NCBI GenBank assembly: GCA_002448445.1
Contig: DJYC01000112.1
Span: forward strand, 54,550 to 118,549
Source: Treponema sp. UBA6988
Lineage (GTDB): Bacteria > Spirochaetota > Spirochaetia > Treponematales > Treponemataceae
DNA: 64,000 bases
Direction: 5' to 3'
Numbering within the stretch: the stretch's first letter is position 1; each line of letters starts with the position of its first letter. Under the pieces are notes generated by a model that searched no databases, had not been told where the DNA came from, and worked only from the letters and a program-made list of their open reading frames with translations. This document shows, piece by piece, positions 1 to 7,364 of this stretch. Made by a program: the position numbers and the translations under genes.

Positions 1-114
1 GCAACAATTACACGCAGGGGAAAAAACTGGTATTGCACAATCGGTAGCTGCATCATCACAGTGAATGCCTATAGTTACACAATAATTACTGCCCACCATG
101 CGAACGTGATTTAA
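1..114 (+). CDS. C-terminal end of a small DUF3781-like protein (partial)
   Basis: An open frame runs from the first base to a TAA at 112-114. The 37 visible residues include the stretches RRGKNWYC and YSYTIITAHH. The ending resembles small DUF3781-type proteins from memory. The start lies outside the window, so length and function cannot be judged. It could also be the tail of another short hypothetical protein. Confidence 0.4.
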   Translation, partial: ATITRRGKNWYCTIGSCIITVNAYSYTIITAHHANVI

Positions 115-206
115 GAAACACAAATATACGCGCTTGCTTTGTTTGTTCCTAGGCAAAAAGGAAAAGCTTTACCCTCTCTATAAAGCATCACTCCATAAAA
201 CATCAC

Positions 207-235
207 TTGCAACTTGAGCCCTGCCTCGGTAGAAT
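207..235 (+). promoter_or_regulatory. sigma70-type promoter, leaderless arrangement
   Basis: TTGCAA (207-212), a 17-nt spacer, then TAGAAT (230-235). The ATG of the phosphodiesterase gene starts at 242, only 6 nt after the -10 box, and there is no Shine-Dalgarno site. Transcription would start at or next to the ATG. Confidence 0.65.
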
Positions 236-241
236 GACCTT

Positions 242-787
242 ATGAAACTTATGATTGCGAGCGACATTCACGGCTCTGCTGCCTTTTGTGCAAAGATGGC
301 GGAGCGCTTTAGGGAAGAGAATGCGGACAGGCTACTGCTCTTGGGAGACCTGCTTTACCACGGGCCGCGCAATGACTTGCCTGAGGAATACGCACCCAAA
401 AAAGTGATAGAAATTCTGAACAGTCTGGGAGAACGCATTTTTTGTGTCAGGGGAAACTGCGATGCAGACGTTGACCAGATGGTGCTTAAGTTTCCGATTT
501 GCGCAGAGTATGCCGTTTTTGCCGCAGGAAGCCGCCTTGTTTACGCAAGCCACGGACACATTTTTAATGACGAAAATCCGCCGCCACTTTGCGAGGGCGA
601 CATTCTTCTTTGCGGGCACACCCACGTTCCTGCTAAAAAGTCTTGCGCAAATTTTACCTATCTGAATCCGGGTTCAGTTTCTATTCCAAAGGAAGGCAGC
701 GCACACTCCTACATGGTTTACGAGGACGGCCTTTTTGTTTGGAAAAATATTCTGGACGGAAAGGCTTATGATGAGTTTAGCATTTAG
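242..787 (+). CDS. YfcE/MJ0936-like metallophosphodiesterase
   Basis: A 181-residue calcineurin-like phosphoesterase of the YfcE/MJ0936 class. The metal-binding motifs occur in the expected order: DIHGS near the N-terminus, GDLLYHGPRN, GNCD, SHGH and GHTH. The family consists of cytoplasmic, metal-dependent phosphodiesterases whose physiological substrate is usually unknown. The length is typical and no motif residue is missing. The start is fixed by a promoter whose -10 box ends 6 nt before the ATG, and there is no SD site. It appears to be monocistronic, as a repeat-containing gap follows. Confidence 0.88.
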   Translation: MKLMIASDIHGSAAFCAKMAERFREENADRLLLLGDLLYHGPRNDLPEEYAPKKVIEILNSLGERIFCVRGNCDADVDQMVLKFPICAEYAVFAAGSRLVYASHGHIFNDENPPPLCEGDILLCGHTHVPAKKSCANFTYLNPGSVSIPKEGSAHSYMVYEDGLFVWKNILDGKAYDEFSI

Positions 788-797
788 CTTACCACAA

Positions 798-936
798 TTC
801 CTGCTTAGCAAATAATTGTGCACAGAAGAAAACGGAAATCAGTTTTGTGCGTAACGGGAAGCGAAATATGGCTGAAAATCCATTTGCGAGGTGCGAACGA
901 AGTGAGTCAGATTACTGCTTCCTGTTTAGCAAATAA
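798..936. repeat. Intergenic direct repeat and partial copy of a dispersed element
   Basis: This lies in the gap after the phosphodiesterase gene. An 18-nt word (798-815) recurs at 919-936 with one difference. Between them, 834-914 resembles the left part of the inverted-repeat element at 45852-46017: both contain ACGGGAAGCGAAATATGGCT followed by GAAAAT and a GCGA-rich stretch. The right-hand inverted arm is not found here, so this is a partial copy. No gene is apparent in the gap. Confidence 0.55.
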
Positions 937-1096
937 GTGTGCGCAGAAGTAGGCGGAAAAGCGTATTGGCATGGCGCGACTTTGCATCCTGCTTTTGCCC
1001 TAAAAGACCGCAGGTCGTTTGACTGCAACTGGAGCGACAGGACAATACACTCTGGGAGCCTAATTCTGCGCAGTGTTACCTTTGCCAAAGAAGAAT

Positions 1097-1125
1097 TTGA
1101 AACACATGCCGCTTTGTGGTAAGAT
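1097..1125 (+). promoter_or_regulatory. sigma70-type promoter of the JetD-like operon
   Basis: TTGAAA (1097-1102), 17 nt, TAAGAT (1120-1125). The ATG at 1137 follows after 11 nt, giving an expected 5' leader of only about 5 nt with no room for a usual SD site. Confidence 0.6.
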
Positions 1126-1136
1126 AAAGGCGCTTT

Positions 1137-2384
1137 ATGACTGCTTTGGATGAAATCAAGAGACTTGCGCAAAAAGAATTTCCTCTTTTTATAAAATACA
1201 TTTGTGACGGCCTTACCGGAGCCCTTGTTCAGAACACGCATTTTTTTCCAATGCCTGTTAGGGTGAACTTTGCAAAGGAAGCGGAAAACCCCGAGGAAAA
1301 GGCACAGATTCTTAGCGAGCTTTACGAGAACAGCAAGAATGTTTGCGGTACAGGCTACACGCTGGAGATTGAACTCGTAAGCACACGCAGCAAGGGCAAC
1401 CGCAAGGTTCTAAAGCGGATATGCTTTTTGACGGAAGATGACTACTTGGCATTTATGATAAAGAGCAGCCTACCGGAAAGTTTACAGGCCGAATCTGAGT
1501 GCGAGACAGAAGGCTTCAACGAGGCAATCTTTGTTATCATAGAATCTGGGCTTCTGCTGGAAAAAGACATTCCTGACTGGGCACTGAAGCATATTGAGGA
1601 ACTTGGCCGCTACCACGAGGACGATCATTTCTGGCAGAACATCTGCAAAGTGGCGCGCTGGCTAAAGAGCAACAAGAACTGCAACCTCTACATAAGGGAG
1701 CTACCCTTTATAAATTCCATTCCGCCCAAATTTATAGAAGAAAACAAAAATCTTATCCATTCCCTGGTAACGCAAGACGCCATAAAGATTTCCTTTGAAG
1801 CAGACCACGGCCTTTTGGGAAAGCAGACAACCGTAAGATTCCGCTCGCTCTGCAAAGAAGTACCTCTTATGCTGGGACAAATGGAGCTAAAGGAGCTTAC
1901 GGTTCCAATAGAAGACTTCTGCATGCTTCCCAAAAGCGGCATACTGCAGGGCATAGAAAATGTCTTCATTGTAGAAACGGAGATGGTCTACCTAACCTTT
2001 CCCGAATGCCCAAAAAGCCTTTGCATACTGGCACAGGGCTACAACGCAAACGTCCTAAAGCTCTGCGACTGGCTAAAGGAATTCCCCCTCTACTATTTTG
2101 GCAATTGCTCTGAAAATTCATTCAGCATGCTTTCCAGCCTAAGGGGCTACTTTGAAAACTTAAAGTCCTTCTGCATGAATATGTCAACAATCAACGCCTA
2201 TAAAAGCTGCCTGCAAAAAGGGGACAATTCATTTGTTCAGACCATTCCGCCAAACCTTGACTACGCGGAAAACCAGGCCTATCTTTTCCTGCACGATTCA
2301 GCGGAAAAAAATTGCCTTAGCCAGGACAACATTTCTATAGAATATATTCAAAAAGCCCTTGCACAACTTTTCCATGATTGTTAA
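1137..2384 (+). CDS. Stand-alone JetD-like protein (DUF3322/DUF2220) with degraded Toprim site
   Basis: A 415-residue protein. Residues 165-210 carry the DUF3322-type signature (W..WL...NLYIRELPF.....KFIEEN), and 215-410 match DUF2220, the Toprim-like nuclease half of JetD, the DNA-cleaving subunit of Wadjet (JetABCD) systems. The first acidic motif survives as FIVETEMVYLTFP (277-289). The second, normally YYWGDIDxHGF, reads YYFGNCSENSF (319-329), so both aspartates are gone. The LEQER-like C-terminal motif is reduced to LSQDN. No jetA, jetB or jetC homologue is in the window. It heads a plus-strand operon with a peptidase, a kinase-like protein and a DUF3899 protein. The family call is from motif recall; loss of catalysis is inference. 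Confidence 0.7.
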   Translation: MTALDEIKRLAQKEFPLFIKYICDGLTGALVQNTHFFPMPVRVNFAKEAENPEEKAQILSELYENSKNVCGTGYTLEIELVSTRSKGNRKVLKRICFLTEDDYLAFMIKSSLPESLQAESECETEGFNEAIFVIIESGLLLEKDIPDWALKHIEELGRYHEDDHFWQNICKVARWLKSNKNCNLYIRELPFINSIPPKFIEENKNLIHSLVTQDAIKISFEADHGLLGKQTTVRFRSLCKEVPLMLGQMELKELTVPIEDFCMLPKSGILQGIENVFIVETEMVYLTFPECPKSLCILAQGYNANVLKLCDWLKEFPLYYFGNCSENSFSMLSSLRGYFENLKSFCMNMSTINAYKSCLQKGDNSFVQTIPPNLDYAENQAYLFLHDSAEKNCLSQDNISIEYIQKALAQLFHDC

Positions 2385-2395
2385 AATTAGTCTTA

Positions 2396-3346
2396 ATGAA
2401 GTCGGTTCGGATTTTTAGGTTGTCATTTTTTCTAGCTGCAATTTCACTTTCCCTTGCAAGGGTGGCAGCTTCTGATTTTTCTATAAGACAGGCGCTAATT
2501 TCCAAACCGCTTCCAGAAGATTTAAAAATCTTTCAAAAAGCCTACCCCGACCTTATTTTTTTTGTAAGCTACGACCCAAACATTGACGACTGGAACATAA
2601 CAGTGCGCTTTCCCCCGGACCCAGACCGCGGTGGCCATTACGAAAGCGCTGAATTCTACTGGGCAGAAGGAAAGCTTTTGCCCAAGGAAGAGCTTGAAAA
2701 CAAAAAGAATTATACGGAAATTCTCTATAAATACCCCGAGCTTTCTTGCGCACCAGAAAAGCTTACCAAAGCGGAGCGTCAAAAGATAAAGGCTGAATAT
2801 TCCGCCGCAAACAGAAAGACCGCACCCGGAACTTCCATGTTCTTCTTTGACGCAATGTATTCCGCCACCAACAAGGTAGACATGGAGTCCCACCTGGTAA
2901 GAACCACCTTTCTTGGCCACCCCACAAGGATTCATGAACGTATATACTATCAGTTCAAAGAAGCCGAAAAGAAAATAAAGAGCGCGGCTGCAAAAGACAA
3001 GGAACTTCAGGCCTTTGTAAAAAGCATAAAATCTTCCGCCGCCTTCAACTGGAGGGTCATAGCCGGAACCAACAGGCTTTCCCTTCACAGCTACGGAATA
3101 GCAATAGACGTTCTGCCCAAAAAGCTTAAGGGCAAGTCTATTTTCTGGCAATACGAAACCGGCAGGAATCCAAACGGCTGGATGGCAATTCCAAATTCCA
3201 AGCGCTGGATGCCGCCCAAAAAATTTATTGATATTTTTGAAAAGGAAGGATTCATCTGGGGTGGCAATTGGGTAAACTTTGACAACATGCACTTTGAATA
3301 CCGCCCGGAACTCCTTTACTTTAACGGCATAGAGGTGGAAAAATGA
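2396..3346 (+). CDS. M15-family D-Ala-D-Ala carboxypeptidase-like secreted protein
   Basis: About 316 residues with an N-terminal hydrophobic signal segment (MKSVRIF, then a leucine-rich stretch). The C-terminal half has the M15 zinc ligands in order: His231 and Asp238 in HSYGIAIDV and His299 in MHFEYRP. M15 enzymes trim peptidoglycan peptides in the periplasm. The ATG at 2396 is preferred to an in-frame TTG at 2378, because it gives a clean signal peptide and lies just after the upstream stop. The stop overlaps the next start (ATGA at 3343-3346), so the genes are probably translationally coupled. The exact peptide bond cut cannot be told from sequence. Confidence 0.8.
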   Translation: MKSVRIFRLSFFLAAISLSLARVAASDFSIRQALISKPLPEDLKIFQKAYPDLIFFVSYDPNIDDWNITVRFPPDPDRGGHYESAEFYWAEGKLLPKEELENKKNYTEILYKYPELSCAPEKLTKAERQKIKAEYSAANRKTAPGTSMFFFDAMYSATNKVDMESHLVRTTFLGHPTRIHERIYYQFKEAEKKIKSAAAKDKELQAFVKSIKSSAAFNWRVIAGTNRLSLHSYGIAIDVLPKKLKGKSIFWQYETGRNPNGWMAIPNSKRWMPPKKFIDIFEKEGFIWGGNWVNFDNMHFEYRPELLYFNGIEVEK

Positions 3347-3921
3347 GACTTGAGCAGGCAATAAAAATAGTAAGCGAGCAGATTGATGCTCTTTTATGTA
3401 CAAAAGAAAAAATCATTGTAGCCATAGACGGCATTTCCGCCTCCGACAAATCAATGCTGGCCCACGTCCTCCACAGAATCTACATTCCAGACACCACGAT
3501 TTTCCGCACGGATGACTTTTCGCTCAGGAAGGAACAGCGTGACCCCAAGCGCATTGCAAAGCCCGGCTACAACTTTGACTGGGAACGCTTTGAGCAGCAG
3601 GTCCTTATTCCCCTTTCCCAGAACAAGCCTGTAATCTACCAGCGCTTCAACTTTTCCACGGAGGAACTTGAGCCGTCAGTTACCGTCATACCGGCAAAAA
3701 TAAACATCGTTGAAGGAACCTTCTGCATGAACGAAAACCTCCAGAAATACTACGACTTTTCCGTTCTGGTAAGGATGCTTCCGTCAGCACTGGAAGAAAG
3801 GCTAAAGAACCGCTCCACCGCAAAGAATTCCATTTTTGCATCAAGGCAGCCGCTTGAAGAAATCTACTTTGAAAAGACAGACGTAGCCTCAAAGTGCTCC
3901 CTTGTCCTTGATTTGGAATAA
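3343..3921 (+). CDS. Uridine-kinase-like P-loop protein with altered Walker A
   Basis: 192 residues. The N-terminus has the shape of a uridine kinase or phosphoribulokinase-type domain (IIVAIDGISASDKSML). The P-loop that normally reads GxSGSGKS reads GISASDKS: the last glycine before KS is Asp and another Gly is Ala. Further family-like features are the RTDDF motif, PGYNFDWERF, and the VEGTF stretch after a strand. The start overlaps the stop of the M15 gene. It may bind nucleotides weakly, act on an unusual substrate or be catalytically dead; sequence alone does not decide. Confidence 0.6.
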   Translation: MRLEQAIKIVSEQIDALLCTKEKIIVAIDGISASDKSMLAHVLHRIYIPDTTIFRTDDFSLRKEQRDPKRIAKPGYNFDWERFEQQVLIPLSQNKPVIYQRFNFSTEELEPSVTVIPAKINIVEGTFCMNENLQKYYDFSVLVRMLPSALEERLKNRSTAKNSIFASRQPLEEIYFEKTDVASKCSLVLDLE

Positions 3922-3934
3922 AGGGTCAGAAACG

Positions 3935-4348
3935 ATGGGCAAAGGCAAGGGCTTTTTCCTTCTGACACTGGCAAGCACTGCTTGTGCATCAGCATTTGCC
4001 GGTGCAATAGTCATCTACGAGCTGAATGTTTTTAGCGGTCTAGACAAGCTTTCTTACGCGCGTTTGTGGTGCGACGGATGCTTTATTTCCGCAGTATTTT
4101 TTTTGGGAGCAGGAATCCTTGTTGCCGTAAAAAGGAACGGAGGCTTTGATTCCATAAACTACGCTTTTTCCCAGCTGGCAAAAAGATTCTGGCGGCCAGC
4201 TAAAAATTCCGTCGACAAAAAAAATCAGAGCTACCTTGAATACGTAAGGCAAAGGCATGCGGACGGGAAAAAAAGTCCCCACCCTGCAATAATGATTTCG
4301 GGAGGCATAATGCTCTTGGCATCCTTCATTCTTCTTGCATTGGCATAA
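3935..4348 (+). CDS. DUF3899-like small membrane protein
   Basis: About 137 residues with three hydrophobic segments: two in the N-terminal half and one at the C-terminus (residues 115-135). A short cytoplasmic stretch includes FDSINYAFSQL and YLEYVRQR, a pattern recalled from DUF3899. The ATG at 3935 follows an AAAGGG site at about the right distance. An upstream TTG (3902) would overlap the kinase gene and lacks support. It is the last gene of the operon that starts at 1137. Its 3' end overlaps the convergent MATE gene by 23 nt. Function unknown. Confidence 0.55.
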   Translation: MGKGKGFFLLTLASTACASAFAGAIVIYELNVFSGLDKLSYARLWCDGCFISAVFFLGAGILVAVKRNGGFDSINYAFSQLAKRFWRPAKNSVDKKNQSYLEYVRQRHADGKKSPHPAIMISGGIMLLASFILLALA

Positions 4349-5690
4349 GCCTGTTTTTCTTTAGCCTCATGTAAAAGAAAATGGAAACTGCAACCGACAC
4401 AACTTCCGCAATTGGAAAGGCAAACCAGACATTGCGGATATTTCCGGTAAGTGCCAGAAAATATGCCACTGGCAAAAGGACGACAAGCTGCCTCATAAAG
4501 GCAACAATCATGCTGTAGATTGCAGACCTGAAAGCCTGGAAGGCTGACGAAAGGGTTATTGCAACTGCCGCCCCGATGAAACTGGGCGCAATTATCCTTA
4601 TTGCAGGAACTCCAATCTTCAGCATTTCATTCGTCGCGGAAAAAAGCATCAAAAGCCTTCCCGGAATCAGCTCGAACAAAATCACTCCAAAGCCCATTAT
4701 CGAAAGGGCAAACAAAAGCCCAGTGCGCATAGTCGAAAGTATCCTTTTCTTTTTGCAGGCCCCGTAGTTGTATGCAATTATGGGAACAAGGCCGCTGTTC
4801 AGCCCGAAGATGGGCATAAAGAGGAAGCTGTTCAGCTTAAAATATACACCGTAGACAGCAATCGCCGTCGTGCTGAACATTCCCAGAATCAGGTTTAAAA
4901 GATAAGTGGTGAGCGAAGTTGCCCCGTTCAAGAGGATTGTGGGAAGTGCCACAAGATAAACCTGCCTTATAGTTGCAAGGTGCGGCCTGAATTTTCTGAA
5001 TTCAAATTTAATCTCCCGGTTAAAGGCAAGGTTAAAGACAAGGGAAAGAACCATGCTAAGGCACTGGCCGATTACAGTTGCAATTGCAGCACCGGCAACG
5101 CCAAGCTTCGGGAAAGGGCCAAGTCCAAAGATAAGGCAGCAGTCAAGGATTATGTTGCAGAAGGCACCGGAAATCTGGGAAATCATCGTAAAAATGGTGC
5201 GCCCCGTGGCCTGCAGGAGTCTGTCCAGCATCATCACGCCGAACATTCCAAAGGACGCCCTCATCACAATGGAAGCATACTCCTCACCGTAGGAAACAAT
5301 CTGGGCAACCCCCTTCGCGGAAAAGACAAAATATGGATGCAGGATAAAAAATGAAAGGAGCAGAATAAAAAGGTAGGTGCAAAGAGCAAGGAAGATACCG
5401 TTCATGGCTGCCCTGTTCACATCCTCCATCTTTTTTTGACCAAGGCGGGTAGAAAGCAGCGCGTTAACACCCACTGCCGTTCCTATTCCAAAGGCAACCA
5501 TCAGGTTCTGCAGGGGAAAGGCCAACGAAAGGGCGGTAAGCGCATTCTCATTTATCCGGCCAACCAGAGCGGAATCCACGATATTGTAAAGCGACTGGAT
5601 GAACATGGAAATCATCATCGGAAACGACATGTTCACGATGAGCCGGGGAACACTCATAGTCCCCATTTTGTTTTCTCTAAGTTGAGGCAT
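4326..5690 (-). CDS. MATE-family multidrug/Na+ efflux transporter
   Basis: About 454 residues with twelve predicted membrane segments arranged as two similar halves. The hallmark early segment is present (SFPMMISMFIQSLYNIVDS, then GRINENALTALSLAFP). MATE proteins export cationic drugs or metabolites using Na+ or H+. The frame stays open to 5828, but the ATG at 5690 is preferred: a near-perfect promoter (TTGACA, 17 nt, TATTAT) ends 7 nt before it. The C-terminus overlaps the convergent DUF3899 gene. Substrate cannot be inferred. Confidence 0.85.
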   Translation of the reverse strand: MPQLRENKMGTMSVPRLIVNMSFPMMISMFIQSLYNIVDSALVGRINENALTALSLAFPLQNLMVAFGIGTAVGVNALLSTRLGQKKMEDVNRAAMNGIFLALCTYLFILLLSFFILHPYFVFSAKGVAQIVSYGEEYASIVMRASFGMFGVMMLDRLLQATGRTIFTMISQISGAFCNIILDCCLIFGLGPFPKLGVAGAAIATVIGQCLSMVLSLVFNLAFNREIKFEFRKFRPHLATIRQVYLVALPTILLNGATSLTTYLLNLILGMFSTTAIAVYGVYFKLNSFLFMPIFGLNSGLVPIIAYNYGACKKKRILSTMRTGLLFALSIMGFGVILFELIPGRLLMLFSATNEMLKIGVPAIRIIAPSFIGAAVAITLSSAFQAFRSAIYSMIVAFMRQLVVLLPVAYFLALTGNIRNVWFAFPIAEVVSVAVSIFFYMRLKKNRLMPMQEE

Positions 5691-5697
5691 GGGAACA

Positions 5698-5726
5698 ATA
5701 ATATTGATATTCAAAAAGAGTGTCAA
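5698..5726 (-). promoter_or_regulatory. Strong promoter for the MATE gene, leaderless arrangement
   Basis: On the minus strand: TTGACA (5726-5721), a 17-nt spacer, TATTAT (5703-5698), then 7 nt to the ATG at 5690. This decides the start codon of the MATE gene. Confidence 0.7.
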
Positions 5727-5827
5727 ACATAGCCGTTTAATATTTTGAACGCTAGTCTTCTGGACGGAAGCCCTATCTGCCCTACCATTCATTTTATATC
5801 TAACTCGGCCGACCTTTCTTTTCGTCA

Positions 5828-5901
5828 CCGCCGTTCCGGGGTTCCGCCTTTCGGCTCCATTCTCTGCGAGAACGCTGCGCGCCCCTCCATGGCGGCGTAG
5901 G
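5828..5901 (-). repeat. Cloverleaf repeat, copy A
   Basis: Read on the minus strand it begins CCTACG and ends GGAACGGCGG. Stems: outer CCGC/GCGG, inner GGGG/CCCC, hairpins CGC-GCA-GCG, TTCTC-GCA-GAGAA and GCC-GAAA-GGC. Loop motifs conserved across copies (TGGA between hairpins 2 and 3, GGAA after hairpin 3) are present. The outer stem sequence differs from the other copies while pairing is kept. Confidence 0.75.
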
Positions 5902-5906
5902 CTTTT

Positions 5907-6521
5907 TTAGATGAAATTTGTCCAGGCATGCTCCTCTTTTTCCGGCAAGCCAAATTCCTTTTTCCCCAAGGCAATGGATTTTATTAAGAAGGACATGTTG
6001 CGGGCAAGAACCCTGAGTGTCTGCATACCTTCCTTGTCCTCAGAGGCCTCCCCTGGAACTCCACCGTGAATGTTGTTCCAGTACTGGCTGCTTGCAACAG
6101 GCATTCCGCTGATTGTAAAGAATTTGTTCACAACATCAAAGGAAGCGGTTGTTCCCCCACGGCGGGCACAGACAAAACCCGCTCCAACTTTCATGGTCTT
6201 GTCAAAGTGGCTGCTGTAGAAAAGCCTCTGCAAAAAGGCCTGCACGGTTGCATTGGGGGCAGAGTAATAAACAGGAGTTCCAACGACCAGACCGTCTGCA
6301 TCCTTAAACTTTGCGGCAAATTCATTCACCGCGTCATCAAAAACACAGCGTCCAAGCTCCCCGCAACGGTTACAGGCAATGCAGCCCCTTATATCCTTGT
6401 TTCCAATATTGTATATTTCCGCCTCAATCCCCTGCTGGTCAAAAATATTTTTCATCTCATTAAGCCCAAGCAGAGTGTTGCTCTTTTGCCTTGGACTACC
6501 GTTTACCAATAAAACCTTCAT
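5907..6521 (-). CDS. Flavodoxin-like NADPH-dependent FMN reductase (iron-sulfur flavoprotein class)
   Basis: About 204 residues. The N-terminal flavodoxin fold begins MKVLLVNGSPR, the FMN phosphate loop, followed by KSNT. A cysteine pair CIACNRCG near residue 46 matches the flavodoxin-like reductases that often carry or derive from an iron-sulfur motif. GTPVYY further on is the usual flavin contact. The start at 6521 has a strong SD (AGGAGG) 5 nt upstream; the longer frame to 6545 is not needed. It probably uses NAD(P)H to reduce small acceptors in the cytoplasm. No operon partner is visible. Confidence 0.8.
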   Translation of the reverse strand: MKVLLVNGSPRQKSNTLLGLNEMKNIFDQQGIEAEIYNIGNKDIRGCIACNRCGELGRCVFDDAVNEFAAKFKDADGLVVGTPVYYSAPNATVQAFLQRLFYSSHFDKTMKVGAGFVCARRGGTTASFDVVNKFFTISGMPVASSQYWNNIHGGVPGEASEDKEGMQTLRVLARNMSFLIKSIALGKKEFGLPEKEEHAWTNFI

Positions 6522-6601
6522 ACAGCCTCCTCTTTTATTCAACACTTTATGCTAAACCCTTACCCTTAAAAATGTCAATGCGCCACTTAAAATTTGCTCG
6601 C

Positions 6602-6630
6602 TTGTAAAAATTCGGCTTTACTTTTATACT
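6602..6630 (+). promoter_or_regulatory. Promoter of the chagasin-like lipoprotein gene
   Basis: TTGTAA (6602-6607), 17 nt, TATACT (6625-6630). An AGAGGT Shine-Dalgarno site follows before the ATG at 6651, so this gene has a normal leader. Confidence 0.55.
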
Positions 6631-6650
6631 CTTACTGTAAGAGGTATTTT

Positions 6651-7133
6651 ATGAACAGGTTCAGTTTTTTTGTGGGAGCCCTTTCTCTGGCTGTCCTAGC
6701 ATTTATTGGGTGCGAAAGCGTTCCTAAAAAACCGGCAACGGTAGTTTATAAATATGAGAACAATGGCAACCCGGTAGAAATAACTGTTTTAAACACAAGT
6801 GCAAAAAGCAAGGAGCCCAGTTCATGCACGGTCATGCTTTGCGCAAATCCAACAACAGGATACTCGTGGTCATACCGCCTAACACCAGACAAGGTTCTAA
6901 AGGTAACAGACGAAAAATATGTTCAGGATAAAAAGGATTCCCGCACAGTTGGAACAGGAGGAAAGCAGTACTATATTTTTACCCCCCAAAAGCAGGGAAT
7001 TGCGGATGCTGTCTTAACCTATTCCCGCCCCTGGGAAAAAACAAAATTGGATCAGAAGATAAGAATAAAATTCAGCATAGACAGAAACCGGGATATTTAT
7101 GTTCAGGATGTAATTCTTGGAACAGACAAATAG
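6651..7133 (+). CDS. Chagasin-like (I42) protease-inhibitor lipoprotein
   Basis: 160 residues. The signal peptide ends in a lipobox (AFIGC), so the protein should be lipid-anchored. The mature domain carries the three loops that define chagasin/I42 inhibitors of papain-type cysteine proteases: NPTTGYSW, GTGGKQY and RPWE. In the family these loops block the active-site cleft. The start has an AGAGGT site. An upstream in-frame start at 6594 would add residues before the signal peptide and is rejected. The likely role is protection from host or self cysteine proteases at the cell surface; the target is unknown. Confidence 0.75.
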   Translation: MNRFSFFVGALSLAVLAFIGCESVPKKPATVVYKYENNGNPVEITVLNTSAKSKEPSSCTVMLCANPTTGYSWSYRLTPDKVLKVTDEKYVQDKKDSRTVGTGGKQYYIFTPQKQGIADAVLTYSRPWEKTKLDQKIRIKFSIDRNRDIYVQDVILGTDK

Positions 7134-7312
7134 AATGCAAAGCAAGGCCCAATGTCTGCAAAAGAGTTGGGCTTATGCGGACGAGGTTGCGCGGAAGTAT
7201 CTTTAAACTATAACTTGAATGACAATCCCAAACAATCTTGGTACACTGATCATGGCATGTAAATAAAACAATTTTTTTTAATTGCTTTTTGACAAAAAAA
7301 GTGTTTTTTTGG

Positions 7313-7340
7313 TTGAATCTTTTTTTGCTTATGCTATATT
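7313..7340 (+). promoter_or_regulatory. Promoter of the GH1 gene
   Basis: TTGAAT (7313-7318), 16 nt, TATATT (7335-7340). A GGAGGT site lies just before the ATG at 7365. Confidence 0.5.
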
Positions 7341-7364
7341 GTCGCAAAGGATGGAGGTGTACTT

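Noticed and set aside
2522..3403. 293-codon open frame antisense to the M15 peptidase gene
   Set aside because: A shadow of the real gene; no conserved features.
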